The notes below the pieces were generated by a model that made no database searches, was not told the origin of the DNA, and worked only from the letters and a program-made list of their open reading frames with translations. Below are positions 7,871 to 14,354 of a stretch of DNA of 27,034 bases, one piece after another. The DNA is from Actinomycetota bacterium (lineage in GTDB: Bacteria > Actinomycetota > UBA4738 > G016210805), in NCBI GenBank assembly GCA_016210805.1, contig JACQTL010000005.1, positions 1 to 27,034 on the forward strand. The letters run 5' to 3'. A program made the translations under genes and the position numbers. Within the stretch, counting starts at the first letter, position 1. Every line of letters begins with the position of its first letter.

Positions 7871-9150
7871 CCCACCTTCTCCACCCGGAGGATCAGCCCC
7901 GCGGCGAAGTCGGCCACGTACATGGTCCCGCCGGCGTCGAACGTCACGTCGAGCGGGGTGATCCCGGTTAGGAAGTCCGAGATCCCGGTGACGTTCCGGC
8001 CTTCCGCATCGAGCTCGACGCGTACGATCCGGTGGCCGGTGACCTCGTCACCGAAGAAGTTCCCGAACTCCGCCACGAACAGGTCGTCCCGGAAGTCCTC
8101 GCCCCAGGCCCCCGTGGCCTGGAAGGCCAACCCGTCGGCCGAGGGGTGCAGCCCGAAGCTGGCCGCCGGCCTGGGAACCCTCTTCACAGGACAGGGTCCG
8201 AAGGTCTCGACTGTCTCCGGGTTGGGGTTGTCGTACGGCTCCAGGTCGCCCTGCCGGGCCACGTTGTACAGGCACGACGGGAAGCCGAAGTCGTCGACGC
8301 GTCCGTCGCCCGTGTCGGTGGCGAAGAGCAGGTCGTCGGAGTCCTCGAGCTGTCCGGTGGGCGGGTCGCCCTGCCGGGCGTCGTCCACCCCGTTCATGGG
8401 GACGAACAGCAGCTCGGGGTCGACCGGGGAGAAGGCCACGTCGAACAGGTTGCGCATGCCGGTGGCCACGAGCATCCGCCGGGCGCCGGGCGAGGCCGGG
8501 GAGATCTCCCTGGCGCCCGGGTCCACACGGATCACCGACCCCGACCAGGGGAGCGCCTCCGGCTCGCCCCCCTCGACCCCGTCGTCGGTCGAGTTGCCGT
8601 TGGTCACGTACAGGAGGCCGTCGGGGCCCAGGGCCATCCCGTTCGTGTTGTGGCGTCCGTTGGGGAGGTCCTTCAGGACGAGCTCGCGCCGGTCGGCCAC
8701 GCCGTCGGCGTCCGTGTCGCGGAGGCGCCACACCCGGCCGTAGGGCCGGTTCCCGAACGGGCCGTCTCTGGGGCCCTCGGAGTCGGATACGAACACGGTG
8801 CCGTCGGGCGCCACGAGGACGCCGAGCGGGCTCGAGAACCCCGTGGCGAACGTGGACACGATCCCCACGCCGCCCGCGTCGTCGATGGCCAGCACCCGGC
8901 CGCCTCCCGGCCCGGTGAGCACGGCCACGTACAGTCGCGTGCGGTTCGGGTCCCGGGTGTCCGGCCCCCAGGCCAGGCTGGTCGGAGGCCCGCCGGTGGG
9001 AGCGAACGTGGTGACGGCGAACCCGGACGGAACGGTGGCGGTCGTCTCCGTCGCCGCCGGGGCTCGGTCGGGTGCCGCCCGACCGGCGGGCGCCAGCACG
9101 TCGGCCAGGGCGAGCGCGACGATCGCGGCGGCCACGATGATCCGCCTCAT
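7867..9150 (-). CDS. Exported PQQ-dependent sugar dehydrogenase-like beta-propeller protein
   Basis: A 427-residue secreted protein of the soluble glucose/sorbosone dehydrogenase-like family, which oxidises sugars or similar alcohols outside the cytoplasm using PQQ in characterised members. A signal peptide (MRRIIVAAAIVALALADVLAPAGRA) is followed by repeated propeller-blade phrases: GVLVAPDGTVFVSDS, GMALGPDGLLYVTNGNS, RNLFDVAFSPVDPELLFVPMNG, LFVAEFGN and LDVTFDAGGTMYVADFAAGLILRV. The catalytic His cannot be assigned by eye, so cofactor use is inferred. Many family members with this repeat pattern have no demonstrated PQQ dependence. ATG 9150 is preceded by GGGAGGG at good spacing. It is followed with a 4-nt overlap by a lipoprotein gene. 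Confidence 0.85.
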   Translation of the reverse strand: MRRIIVAAAIVALALADVLAPAGRAAPDRAPAATETTATVPSGFAVTTFAPTGGPPTSLAWGPDTRDPNRTRLYVAVLTGPGGGRVLAIDDAGGVGIVSTFATGFSSPLGVLVAPDGTVFVSDSEGPRDGPFGNRPYGRVWRLRDTDADGVADRRELVLKDLPNGRHNTNGMALGPDGLLYVTNGNSTDDGVEGGEPEALPWSGSVIRVDPGAREISPASPGARRMLVATGMRNLFDVAFSPVDPELLFVPMNGVDDARQGDPPTGQLEDSDDLLFATDTGDGRVDDFGFPSCLYNVARQGDLEPYDNPNPETVETFGPCPVKRVPRPAASFGLHPSADGLAFQATGAWGEDFRDDLFVAEFGNFFGDEVTGHRIVRVELDAEGRNVTGISDFLTGITPLDVTFDAGGTMYVADFAAGLILRVEKVG

Positions 9151-9254
9151 GGGGGCATCCCTCCCTCGGTTCGGGTCGGGTCGCGGGCAAGCGGCCCGAG
9201 GCGGTCGTACTGCTCGATGGCTTCCCCGGAACGGCGACCCCGCAAACCGGCGGG

Positions 9255-10070
9255 TCAGGCCGAGCCGGCGCCGCCGAGCCGCCCGGCGAGCCAGCGTGCG
9301 GTCACGTCGATCACCTCGTCCATGGCCGCCCGGTCGCCGGAGGCTCCTCCGAGGGTGTGGTCGATCCCCGGGAGCACGTGGACGGTGGTGTCGCCGCCCG
9401 CCGATGCGCCGGCCAGGAGGGTCGCCGAGACGGCGGCCGGCGGATCGGCGCCGCCGGCCACCACCAGGAGCGCCCCGGGGAACCGGGAAAGGGCGGCCGG
9501 AGGGTCGGCCGCCCGCGCGCCGGGGAAGAAGGCCGCCCCCAACTGGACCGTCCGGAACCCCAGGTCGACGACCACCGAGCCGCGGCTCCCGGCCTCCGCC
9601 TCGTGCTCCAGGACGCGGGCCATGGCCTCCGAGGGGTCGGCGGCCGTGGACCACAGGGCCAGGGCCCGGACCCCGGGCTCTTCCCCCGCGACCAGCGAGG
9701 CCAGGACCCCTCCCAGGCTGAACCCGACGACCGCGAGTCGGTCGCCGTCCACCTCCCGCCGGTCGGCGAGCCAGCGGAGAGCGGCCCGGGCGTCCCCGGC
9801 CATGGACCCGATCGTGTTGGCGGTGAAGGGGAGCGGGCTCTCGCCGGAGCCGGGGAGATCGAACCGGAGGGAGGCCACCCCGAGCAACGCGAGGCGCGCC
9901 GCCAGGCCGGAGTAGAGACCTCCGACCTCGTCTCGATCGCTCCCCAGCCCGTGGACGAGCAGCGCCCCGGGAGCGGGGTGGCCGTCGCGGTCGGGGAGCA
10001 CCAGCGTGGCCGGTAGCCGGTGCCGGCCGGGGACCTCGGTCCGGACGTCGACCGGCTCCCCGCCCCGCAC
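9255..10070 (-). CDS. Alpha/beta hydrolase (acylglycerol lipase / dienelactone hydrolase-like)
   Basis: A 271-residue serine hydrolase. The nucleophile elbow is GFSLGG, the oxyanion region is LLVHGLGSDRDE, the acid is probably in VVAGGADPPA and the catalytic His is in LPGIDHTLGG. No signal peptide is present, so it should be cytoplasmic. Substrate cannot be deduced; esters or acyl conjugates are typical. GTG 10070 lies only 4 nt after the TGA of the DUF72 gene, so the two form a small operon. About 100 bp separate its stop from the start of the PQQ-type gene; I see no clear hairpin or promoter there. Confidence 0.88.
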   Translation of the reverse strand: MRGGEPVDVRTEVPGRHRLPATLVLPDRDGHPAPGALLVHGLGSDRDEVGGLYSGLAARLALLGVASLRFDLPGSGESPLPFTANTIGSMAGDARAALRWLADRREVDGDRLAVVGFSLGGVLASLVAGEEPGVRALALWSTAADPSEAMARVLEHEAEAGSRGSVVVDLGFRTVQLGAAFFPGARAADPPAALSRFPGALLVVAGGADPPAAVSATLLAGASAGGDTTVHVLPGIDHTLGGASGDRAAMDEVIDVTARWLAGRLGGAGSA

Positions 10071-10074
10071 GGGA

Positions 10075-10791
10075 TCAGCCCGGCGGCTCGAGGCCGGTGA
10101 GCTCGGCCAGCCGCTCGGCGAACCGGGGCCCCACCGCCTTCTCCTCGTGCTTGAGGTAGCAGTAGACGTCCCGACCGTCCGCCAGGGCCGTCCCGATCCG
10201 GTCGGCCCAGGCCTTCAGCTCGTCGTCGGTGTACTCGAGCTTGCGGAGGCGGAGGTAGCCGAACGGCTTCCACGACTCCTGGACCGTCCCGGTCTCGTCG
10301 GTCTCGGCCGTGCACCAGGCCACGCCCTGGGCCGCGAGGATCGGCCGGGCCTCCTCCCAGGACGGGTGCCGGAACTCCATCGCGAACCGGGCGATGGGGG
10401 GCAGGTACCCCACGAAGGACTCGATCAGCGACCGGTCGAAGCGCAGCGACGGCGGGCACTGGAACAGGATCGGCCCGAGGCGGTCCCCGAGCTGCCGGGC
10501 CCGGTCCAGGAACGAGGACACCGCCTCGTCCGCGCCGGCCAGCCGCATCCAGTGAGTGATCCGCTGGTGCCCCTTGAGGGAGAACCGGAACGACGGCGGG
10601 GTCTCTTCGACCCAGCCGGCCAGGGTTCGCTCGGACGGCTGCTGGCGGAACGTGTAGTTGATCTCCACCGACGGGAACCTCGACGCGAGGAAGGACAGCA
10701 TTTCGCGGTCGCGGAGCCCCTCCGGGTAGAAGGGCCCCTTCCACTCCTGGTAGGAGAACCCGGACGTCCCGAGGTAGAACGTGCCCGCCAC
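10075..10791 (-). CDS. DUF72 family protein
   Basis: A 238-residue member of the DUF72 (YecE-like) family, which has a TIM-barrel fold and no firmly established reaction. Diagnostic motifs are FYLGTSGFSYQEWKGPFYP at the N-terminus, SRFPSVEINYTF, FRFSLKGHQRITH, LGPILFQCPPS, FAMEFRHPSW and DVYCYLKHEEKAVG. The long open frame upstream of this start (to 11415) is antisense to the next gene and not real. I chose GTG 10791 because CAGAAT, a plausible -10, ends 8 nt before it, giving a leaderless start, and no Shine-Dalgarno is present. GTG 10809 is the alternative. It is transcribed divergently from the hydrolase at 10840. Confidence 0.9.
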   Translation of the reverse strand: MAGTFYLGTSGFSYQEWKGPFYPEGLRDREMLSFLASRFPSVEINYTFRQQPSERTLAGWVEETPPSFRFSLKGHQRITHWMRLAGADEAVSSFLDRARQLGDRLGPILFQCPPSLRFDRSLIESFVGYLPPIARFAMEFRHPSWEEARPILAAQGVAWCTAETDETGTVQESWKPFGYLRLRKLEYTDDELKAWADRIGTALADGRDVYCYLKHEEKAVGPRFAERLAELTGLEPPG

Positions 10792-10799
10792 GACGTGGG

Positions 10800-10805
10800 A
10801 TTCTG
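10800..10805 (-). promoter_or_regulatory. Candidate -10 element for leaderless DUF72 mRNA
   Basis: On the minus strand this reads CAGAAT, followed by 8 nt and then the GTG start at 10791, with no Shine-Dalgarno between. I see no convincing -35. It matches the arrangement at several other starts in the window. Confidence 0.4.
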
Positions 10806-10839
10806 ACACGGGCCGGCGGGAGGCCGGCAGGGGAGGGCC

Positions 10840-11508
10840 ATGGCGACGACGATCGAGGAGCGGTTCCGGGTGGACACCGGCCACGGCGAGGTCTCGGCCG
10901 TGTGGGCCGAGCCCGACCCGATGCGGGCCGTGATGATCGTGGCCCACGGGGCGGGGACCGGGATGGACCATCCCCTCCTCATCGGGTTCTGCGACGTCCT
11001 CAACGACGCCCACTTCGCCACCGTCCGGTTCAACTTCCCTTACGTCGAGGCCGGGCGGAAGAGCCCGGACCGGGCCCCCGTGGCCGTCGCCGCGTGGAAG
11101 GCGGTGTTCGAGTCGACCACGGAGCGGGGGCAGGGGCGCCGGATCCTGGTCGGCGGGAAGTCCTACGGCGGCCGGATGGCCTCGATGGCCGTGGCCGAGG
11201 GGATGCGGGCCGCGGGGCTCGTGTACCTGGGCTACCCCCTGCATCCCCCCGGGAAGCCCGACCGCCTCCGGGACGAGCACCTGCCCGGGATCAGGGCGCC
11301 GATGCTCTTCCTCCAGGGGACCCGGGACGCGCTGGCCCGCTTCGACCTCGTGCAGGAACTGTGCGACCGGCTGGGACGGTGGGCGATGCTGCACCCCGTC
11401 CCGGGCGGCGACCACTCGTTCCGGGTGAAGGGCGAGAGGATGTCCCCGGACGCCACCGGCCGCCGCCTGGGCTCCGTCGCCGCCAGGTTCATCCAGGCCG
11501 CGGTGTAG
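10840..11508 (+). CDS. Alpha/beta hydrolase of the TEX30/KANL3-like family
   Basis: A 222-residue small cytoplasmic serine hydrolase. Visible motifs are VMIVAHGAGTGMDHPLL (oxyanion loop), the nucleophile elbow GGKSYGGRMAS, the acid FLQGTRDALA and the catalytic histidine VPGGDHSF. HGAGTGMDHP plus GKSYGGRM is characteristic of the TEX30/KANL3-type bacterial hydrolases, often listed as dienelactone hydrolase-like. Substrate unknown. ATG 10840 has a GGGGAGGG Shine-Dalgarno a few bases upstream. It starts a run of plus-strand small genes and is divergent from DUF72. It is unrelated in detail to the hydrolase at 9255-10070, so two different hydrolases flank DUF72. Confidence 0.88.
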   Translation: MATTIEERFRVDTGHGEVSAVWAEPDPMRAVMIVAHGAGTGMDHPLLIGFCDVLNDAHFATVRFNFPYVEAGRKSPDRAPVAVAAWKAVFESTTERGQGRRILVGGKSYGGRMASMAVAEGMRAAGLVYLGYPLHPPGKPDRLRDEHLPGIRAPMLFLQGTRDALARFDLVQELCDRLGRWAMLHPVPGGDHSFRVKGERMSPDATGRRLGSVAARFIQAAV

Positions 11509-11511
11509 CGG

Positions 11512-11537
11512 GGCCCGGGAGCCTCCCCGGCCGGGCC
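11512..11537 (+). terminator. Candidate hairpin terminator after the TEX30-like hydrolase
   Basis: GGCCCGG (11512-11518) pairs exactly with CCGGGCC (11531-11537) around a 12-nt loop, starting 4 nt after the TAG stop. There is no T tract, so termination is uncertain. Confidence 0.35.
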
Positions 11538-11549
11538 GCTGCCCTCGGC

Positions 11550-11555
11550 TACGAT
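11550..11555 (+). promoter_or_regulatory. Candidate -10 element for leaderless small zinc-ribbon gene
   Basis: TACGAT is followed by 6 nt and then GTG 11562, with no Shine-Dalgarno. This fits a leaderless transcript. No good -35 match was found. Confidence 0.45.
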
Positions 11556-11561
11556 GGGGCC

Positions 11562-11744
11562 GTGGCCACGACCACCGAAAGGACCCGGGCCGAGGGCGAG
11601 CCCACCCCCCTCCAGGACCCCGCGTGCCGGCCGGTGGAGTTGAAGCGGATCCCGTGCTGGTCGTGCGGGGCCCCGATGGAGCCCGAGCACGCCCACTACC
11701 GCTGTCCGGCCTGCGGTTACATCGAACCCTGCTGCGGCTGGTAG
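11562..11744 (+). CDS. Small zinc-ribbon protein (60 aa)
   Basis: A 60-residue protein too short for many gene finders. The C-terminal half is a compact zinc ribbon: PCWSCGAPMEPEHAHYRCPACGYIEPCCGW, with CxxC then CxxC and an extra CC pair near the end. The N-terminus is polar and probably flexible. The frame is open further upstream but antisense-like there; GTG 11562 fits a leaderless start behind TACGAT. It is 17 nt upstream of another small zinc protein, so the two are probably co-transcribed. Function unknown; nucleic-acid or protein contact is usual for such ribbons but not shown here. Confidence 0.72.
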   Translation: MATTTERTRAEGEPTPLQDPACRPVELKRIPCWSCGAPMEPEHAHYRCPACGYIEPCCGW

Positions 11745-11761
11745 CGGGAGGGTCCTGGACC

Positions 11762-12043
11762 GTGCCCCGGAAGCATCGCGCCGCCCGCGAGAGGGAGGGT
11801 CCCCCGCCACCCGACCCCGCCTACCGGTCGGGAGCGGCCCCCGAGTGGGCCCGGTTGCCCGGCCACGAGGTCCGGGCCGTGGTGGGGGACAAGGTGTACC
11901 GGTGCCCGTGGTGCGACCAGGTGATCAGGGCCGGCGTGCAGCACCTCGTGGTCGTGCCGGAAGACCGGCCGGACGAACGTCGCCACTGGCACACGGAGTG
12001 CTGGCGCCGCGAGCTCCGGGGCCGCCTCCCGCGGGATGGCTGA
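11762..12043 (+). CDS. Small actinobacterial Cys/His zinc-binding-type protein (93 aa)
   Basis: A 93-residue protein with a conserved core, VYRCPWCDQVIRAGVQHLVVVPEDRPDERRHWHTECW. CxxC, an internal His, and HxH plus Cys give a likely zinc-binding set. This pattern is familiar from short actinobacterial proteins often labelled 'ATP/GTP-binding protein' without evidence; I see no P-loop, so that label would be misleading. GTG 11762 has GGGAGGG about 9 nt upstream, and the preceding open frame is not convincing coding. The basic N-terminus (PRKHRAARERE) could contact nucleic acid (inference). Confidence 0.78.
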   Translation: MPRKHRAAREREGPPPPDPAYRSGAAPEWARLPGHEVRAVVGDKVYRCPWCDQVIRAGVQHLVVVPEDRPDERRHWHTECWRRELRGRLPRDG

Positions 12044-12067
12044 GGCCGGACGGGGGCGCGGCCTGGC

Positions 12068-12073
12068 TATCAT
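12068..12073 (+). promoter_or_regulatory. Candidate -10 element for leaderless HTH gene
   Basis: TATCAT is followed by 7 nt and then ATG 12081, with no Shine-Dalgarno. It supports the shorter start of the HTH gene over ATG 12036. Confidence 0.5.
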
Positions 12074-12080
12074 CGAGCCG

Positions 12081-12461
12081 ATGCCGGCCGTCGAGGTACG
12101 CGGGTCCATGTGGGAGCGCGACGGCGCCTGGCACGCCGTGCTGGAGCGCGCCGGGGCCGGGGCCCTGGAGGTCTCCGCGATCTCTCGCGCGGAGTGCCTG
12201 GCCAGGCTCCGGGAGGCGGCGGGCCCCGGCGCGATGCTGACCGTGGAGGTAGAACCCGAGGTCGTGGGGGTGGCCGAGGCCGCCCGGATCCTGGGGTGGG
12301 ACAAGCGCCGGGTGAGCACCTACGTCCGGCGCGGGTCGTTCCCGGAGCCGGTTGCCGTCCTGGCCTCCGGGCGGATCTGGCGGCGGGCGGACGTCGAGGG
12401 GTTCGCCGCCGCGGCCCGGGCCCGGCGGTCGGCCCGGCAGGGGAGCCCGGCGACCCGGTGA
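12081..12461 (+). CDS. Helix-turn-helix protein with HicB-like N-terminal region
   Basis: A 126-residue putative DNA-binding protein. The N-terminal 50 residues (VEVRGSMWERDGAWHAVLERAG...SRAECLARLREAAG) resemble the small alpha/beta domain of HicB-type antitoxins; this is a weak visual match. The C-terminal part, VGVAEAARILGWDKRRVSTYVRRGSF then GRIWRRADVEGFAAAARARR, is an AlpA/MerR-like winged helix-turn-helix. No HicA toxin-like ORF is adjacent, so a toxin-antitoxin role is not supported. ATG 12081 is preferred because TATCAT ends 7 nt upstream; ATG 12036 would add 15 low-complexity residues and overlap the previous stop. Its TGA overlaps the next gene's GTG (GTGA), coupling it to the histidine phosphatase. 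Confidence 0.75.
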   Translation: MPAVEVRGSMWERDGAWHAVLERAGAGALEVSAISRAECLARLREAAGPGAMLTVEVEPEVVGVAEAARILGWDKRRVSTYVRRGSFPEPVAVLASGRIWRRADVEGFAAAARARRSARQGSPATR

Positions 12462-13138
12462 CCGGGCGGAGGGGGACCCGCCGGCTCCTCCTCGTCCGCC
12501 ACGGGAGGGTGGAGCTCTCCGCGCGCGGACCCGGAGACTTCCGTGACTCCCCCCGGGGCCGCCAGTGGGACCCTCCCCTCGGCCCGGCGGGGCGCGAGCA
12601 GGCCGGGCAGCTGGCCGCCCGGCTCCAGCTGATGGATCCCCCGGCCGGCCTGTACTCCTCGCCCTTCCGCCGGTGCCTGGAGACGGCTCGGCCCTACGCC
12701 CGGGCGATCGGCGTAGACCCCGTGGTCGGCGAGGGGGTCGGCGAGGTGTTCATCGGCGAGTGGGAGGGGCTGTCGTTCGAGGAGATCGTGGGGACCGACG
12801 AGGAGCTGGCCCGTCGGTTCCGCGACCAGGAGGCCATGTTCAGCATGGCCCCCGGTGGCGAGAGCGGTGAGGAGCTCAGGGCACGGGTCGGGGGAGCCGT
12901 CGAGGCCATCCTGGAACGCCACGGGGAGGGGAACGTCGTGATCGTGACCCACGGCGGGGTGATCAACGCCTACCTGGGGGGAGTGCTGGGGATCGAGCAC
13001 GACATGTTCTTCCTGCCGGACAACGCTTCGATCAACACAGTCGTGGTCGAGGGCGGGGAGCGTCGCCCGTGGTTCCTGAACGACGTCCGCCACCTCACCG
13101 ACCCCCAGGTCTTCGTGCCACTGACCAGCGGTCACTGA
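12458..13138 (+). CDS. Histidine phosphatase family protein (phosphoglycerate mutase-like)
   Basis: A 226-residue member of the histidine phosphatase superfamily, which removes or transfers phosphate through a phospho-histidine. The catalytic motif is LLLVRHGRVE (His15), the second arginine region is YSSPFRRCLETARPYA, the acid is in GEWEGLSFEEI, and the second histidine is VIVTHGGVINAYLGGVLG. Length and motifs fit the broad-specificity phosphatase/cobC-like group; the substrate is unknown and no cobalamin genes are adjacent. GTG 12458 gives a 4-nt GTGA overlap with the HTH gene. The open frame further upstream is a shadow of that gene. Confidence 0.88.
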   Translation: MTGRRGTRRLLLVRHGRVELSARGPGDFRDSPRGRQWDPPLGPAGREQAGQLAARLQLMDPPAGLYSSPFRRCLETARPYARAIGVDPVVGEGVGEVFIGEWEGLSFEEIVGTDEELARRFRDQEAMFSMAPGGESGEELRARVGGAVEAILERHGEGNVVIVTHGGVINAYLGGVLGIEHDMFFLPDNASINTVVVEGGERRPWFLNDVRHLTDPQVFVPLTSGH

Positions 13139-13154
13139 GGCTCCCCTTCCTGGG

Positions 13155-13160
13155 TATACT
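13155..13160 (+). promoter_or_regulatory. Candidate -10 element of the SCP2 gene
   Basis: TATACT, one of the best -10 matches in this GC-rich window, lies 41 nt before ATG 13202. A leader with a strong GAAGGAGG Shine-Dalgarno (13187-13195) follows. I could not identify a clear -35. Confidence 0.6.
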
Positions 13161-13201
13161 CCCCGGGACATCGGCCCCCCGACGCGAGAAGGAGGACGAG
13201 C

Positions 13202-13585
13202 ATGGGCGTGAAGTTCCTCTCGGAGGAGTGGACGCAGGCCGTACAGGAGGCCCTGAACGCCAACGAGGCGTTCCAGCGGGCCGCCGGCTCCCAGACCGCC
13301 AAGATCGTGCAGGTCGTGAACGCGCCCGACGGCGAGGTGCGCTACTGGTTCAAGCTGGAGGGCGGCAAGGCCGAGCTCGGCCTGGGCGAGGTCGAGGGCC
13401 CCGACGCCACAATCACCCAGGACTACGACACCGCCGTGGCCCTCTCGAAGAACGAGCTGACGGGGACGGCGGCGTACATGAGCGGAAAGCTCAAGGTGTC
13501 CGGCGACCTCATGAAGCTCATGCAGCTCCAGGGGGCGCTTGGGCAGTTGCCCCAGGCGCTGAAGGACGTCGAGGTCGACTTCTAG
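13202..13585 (+). CDS. SCP2 sterol-binding domain protein
   Basis: A 127-residue single-domain protein of the sterol carrier protein 2 superfamily, which binds hydrophobic ligands such as fatty acyl chains in a small alpha/beta pocket. Supporting segments are YWFKLEGGKAELGLGEVEGPDATITQDYDTAVALSKNELTGTAAYMSGKLKVSGDLMKLMQL; the sequence GKLKVSGDLMKLMQLQ is the typical C-terminal signature. It has its own promoter-like TATACT and a strong Shine-Dalgarno, suggesting good expression. It converges with a hotdog thioesterase gene with a 4-nt CTAG overlap. Both proteins handle acyl lipids in their families, though opposite strands mean they are not one operon. Confidence 0.9.
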   Translation: MGVKFLSEEWTQAVQEALNANEAFQRAAGSQTAKIVQVVNAPDGEVRYWFKLEGGKAELGLGEVEGPDATITQDYDTAVALSKNELTGTAAYMSGKLKVSGDLMKLMQLQGALGQLPQALKDVEVDF

Positions 13586-14031
13586 AAGGCCCCGGGCGCG
13601 GGGAGCACGATGAAGGTCGCGCTGGCCCTGGCCAGCAGCCTGCCCCCGCCGTCGTAGACCTCGGCCTCCCCGTACCCCATCCGCTGGCCGAGATGCAGCG
13701 AGCGGCCCCGCCCGACCAGGCGGTCGCCCTCCCCCTTGGCCAGGAAGTGGACGTCCAGCTGCGCCGTCCGGTGGGTCATCCCGGCCGGGAGCATCGACCG
13801 CAGGGCCAGGCCGATCGACGTGTCGGCCATCGCGGAGATGATCCCGCCGTGGACGATGCGCTGCGGGTTGAAGTGGTGGTCCCGGAGGGTCATGGTCACC
13901 TCGGCGCGGCCCTGGCCGACCTCGACGAGCTCCATCCCGGCCCAGGCGTGGAAGGGCGAGTTGCGCACGCGTTCGGTGAGCTCCTCGAGCTGCCGCTCGT
14001 CGAGGCCCGGTCCCGGAGAGACCTCGTCCAT
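13582..14031 (-). CDS. PaaI-type hotdog-fold thioesterase
   Basis: A 149-residue acyl-CoA thioesterase of the hotdog fold. The hallmark NPQRIVHGGIISAMADTSIGLALRS carries HGG (His61) and the probable catalytic Asp70. Next come HRTAQLDVHFLAKGEGDRLVGRGRSLHLGQRMGYGEAEVYDGGGRLLARASATFIV, the usual back half of the fold. I chose ATG 14031 because GGAGGAAGGAG stands just upstream; an in-frame ATG at 14115 would add 28 non-conserved residues. The substrate may be an aromatic or fatty acyl-CoA; this cannot be decided here. Confidence 0.9.
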   Translation of the reverse strand: MDEVSPGPGLDERQLEELTERVRNSPFHAWAGMELVEVGQGRAEVTMTLRDHHFNPQRIVHGGIISAMADTSIGLALRSMLPAGMTHRTAQLDVHFLAKGEGDRLVGRGRSLHLGQRMGYGEAEVYDGGGRLLARASATFIVLPAPGAF

Positions 14032-14147
14032 CGCCTCACTCCTTCCTCCCGTCCGGCGCCCGAAGCCTAGCCCACCGGTGGCAGGCGACGGACGGGTGGG
14101 AGCGTCGTGGTTCAATGCGGGCCGACGACCGGCGAGGTGGGGAAGAC

Positions 14148-14354
14148 ATGGATCCCGCGGAGATCTGGCAGCTGATCGTGAAGGCCGACGAGCTCCTCAA
14201 GTACGCGACGGAGGAGAAGGCCGGGGTCCGGCGGGAGCAGGCCGCCGGGCACCTCCGGGAGGCGCTGAGAGAGGCGCAGGCCATCGGGAACGAGCAGCTC
14301 GCCGGGCAGGCCCGGACACGACTCGCCGACCTGGGGGCCGGGGAGGGGACCTGA
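14148..14354 (+). CDS. Small conserved helical protein (68 aa), unknown function
   Basis: A short, strongly helical protein: MDPAEIWQLIVKADELLKYATEEKAG followed by QAAGHLREALREAQAIGNEQLAGQARTRLADLG. It looks like a two- to three-helix TPR-like hairpin, of a kind I associate with actinobacterial genomes, without a known function. ATG 14148 follows a purine-rich AGGTGGGGAAG; ATG 14115 is the longer alternative. Its TGA overlaps the proposed CTG start of the next gene, so the pair may be translated together. Confidence 0.65.
   Translation: MDPAEIWQLIVKADELLKYATEEKAGVRREQAAGHLREALREAQAIGNEQLAGQARTRLADLGAGEGT

Noticed and set aside
12036..12080. Longer start of the HTH protein at ATG 12036
   Set aside because: It adds a low-complexity stretch and lacks its own ribosome site, while TATCAT placed 7 nt before ATG 12081 fits a leaderless start.
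12081..12461. HicAB toxin-antitoxin module
   Set aside because: Only a weak HicB-like region is seen; no HicA-sized partner ORF lies on either side.
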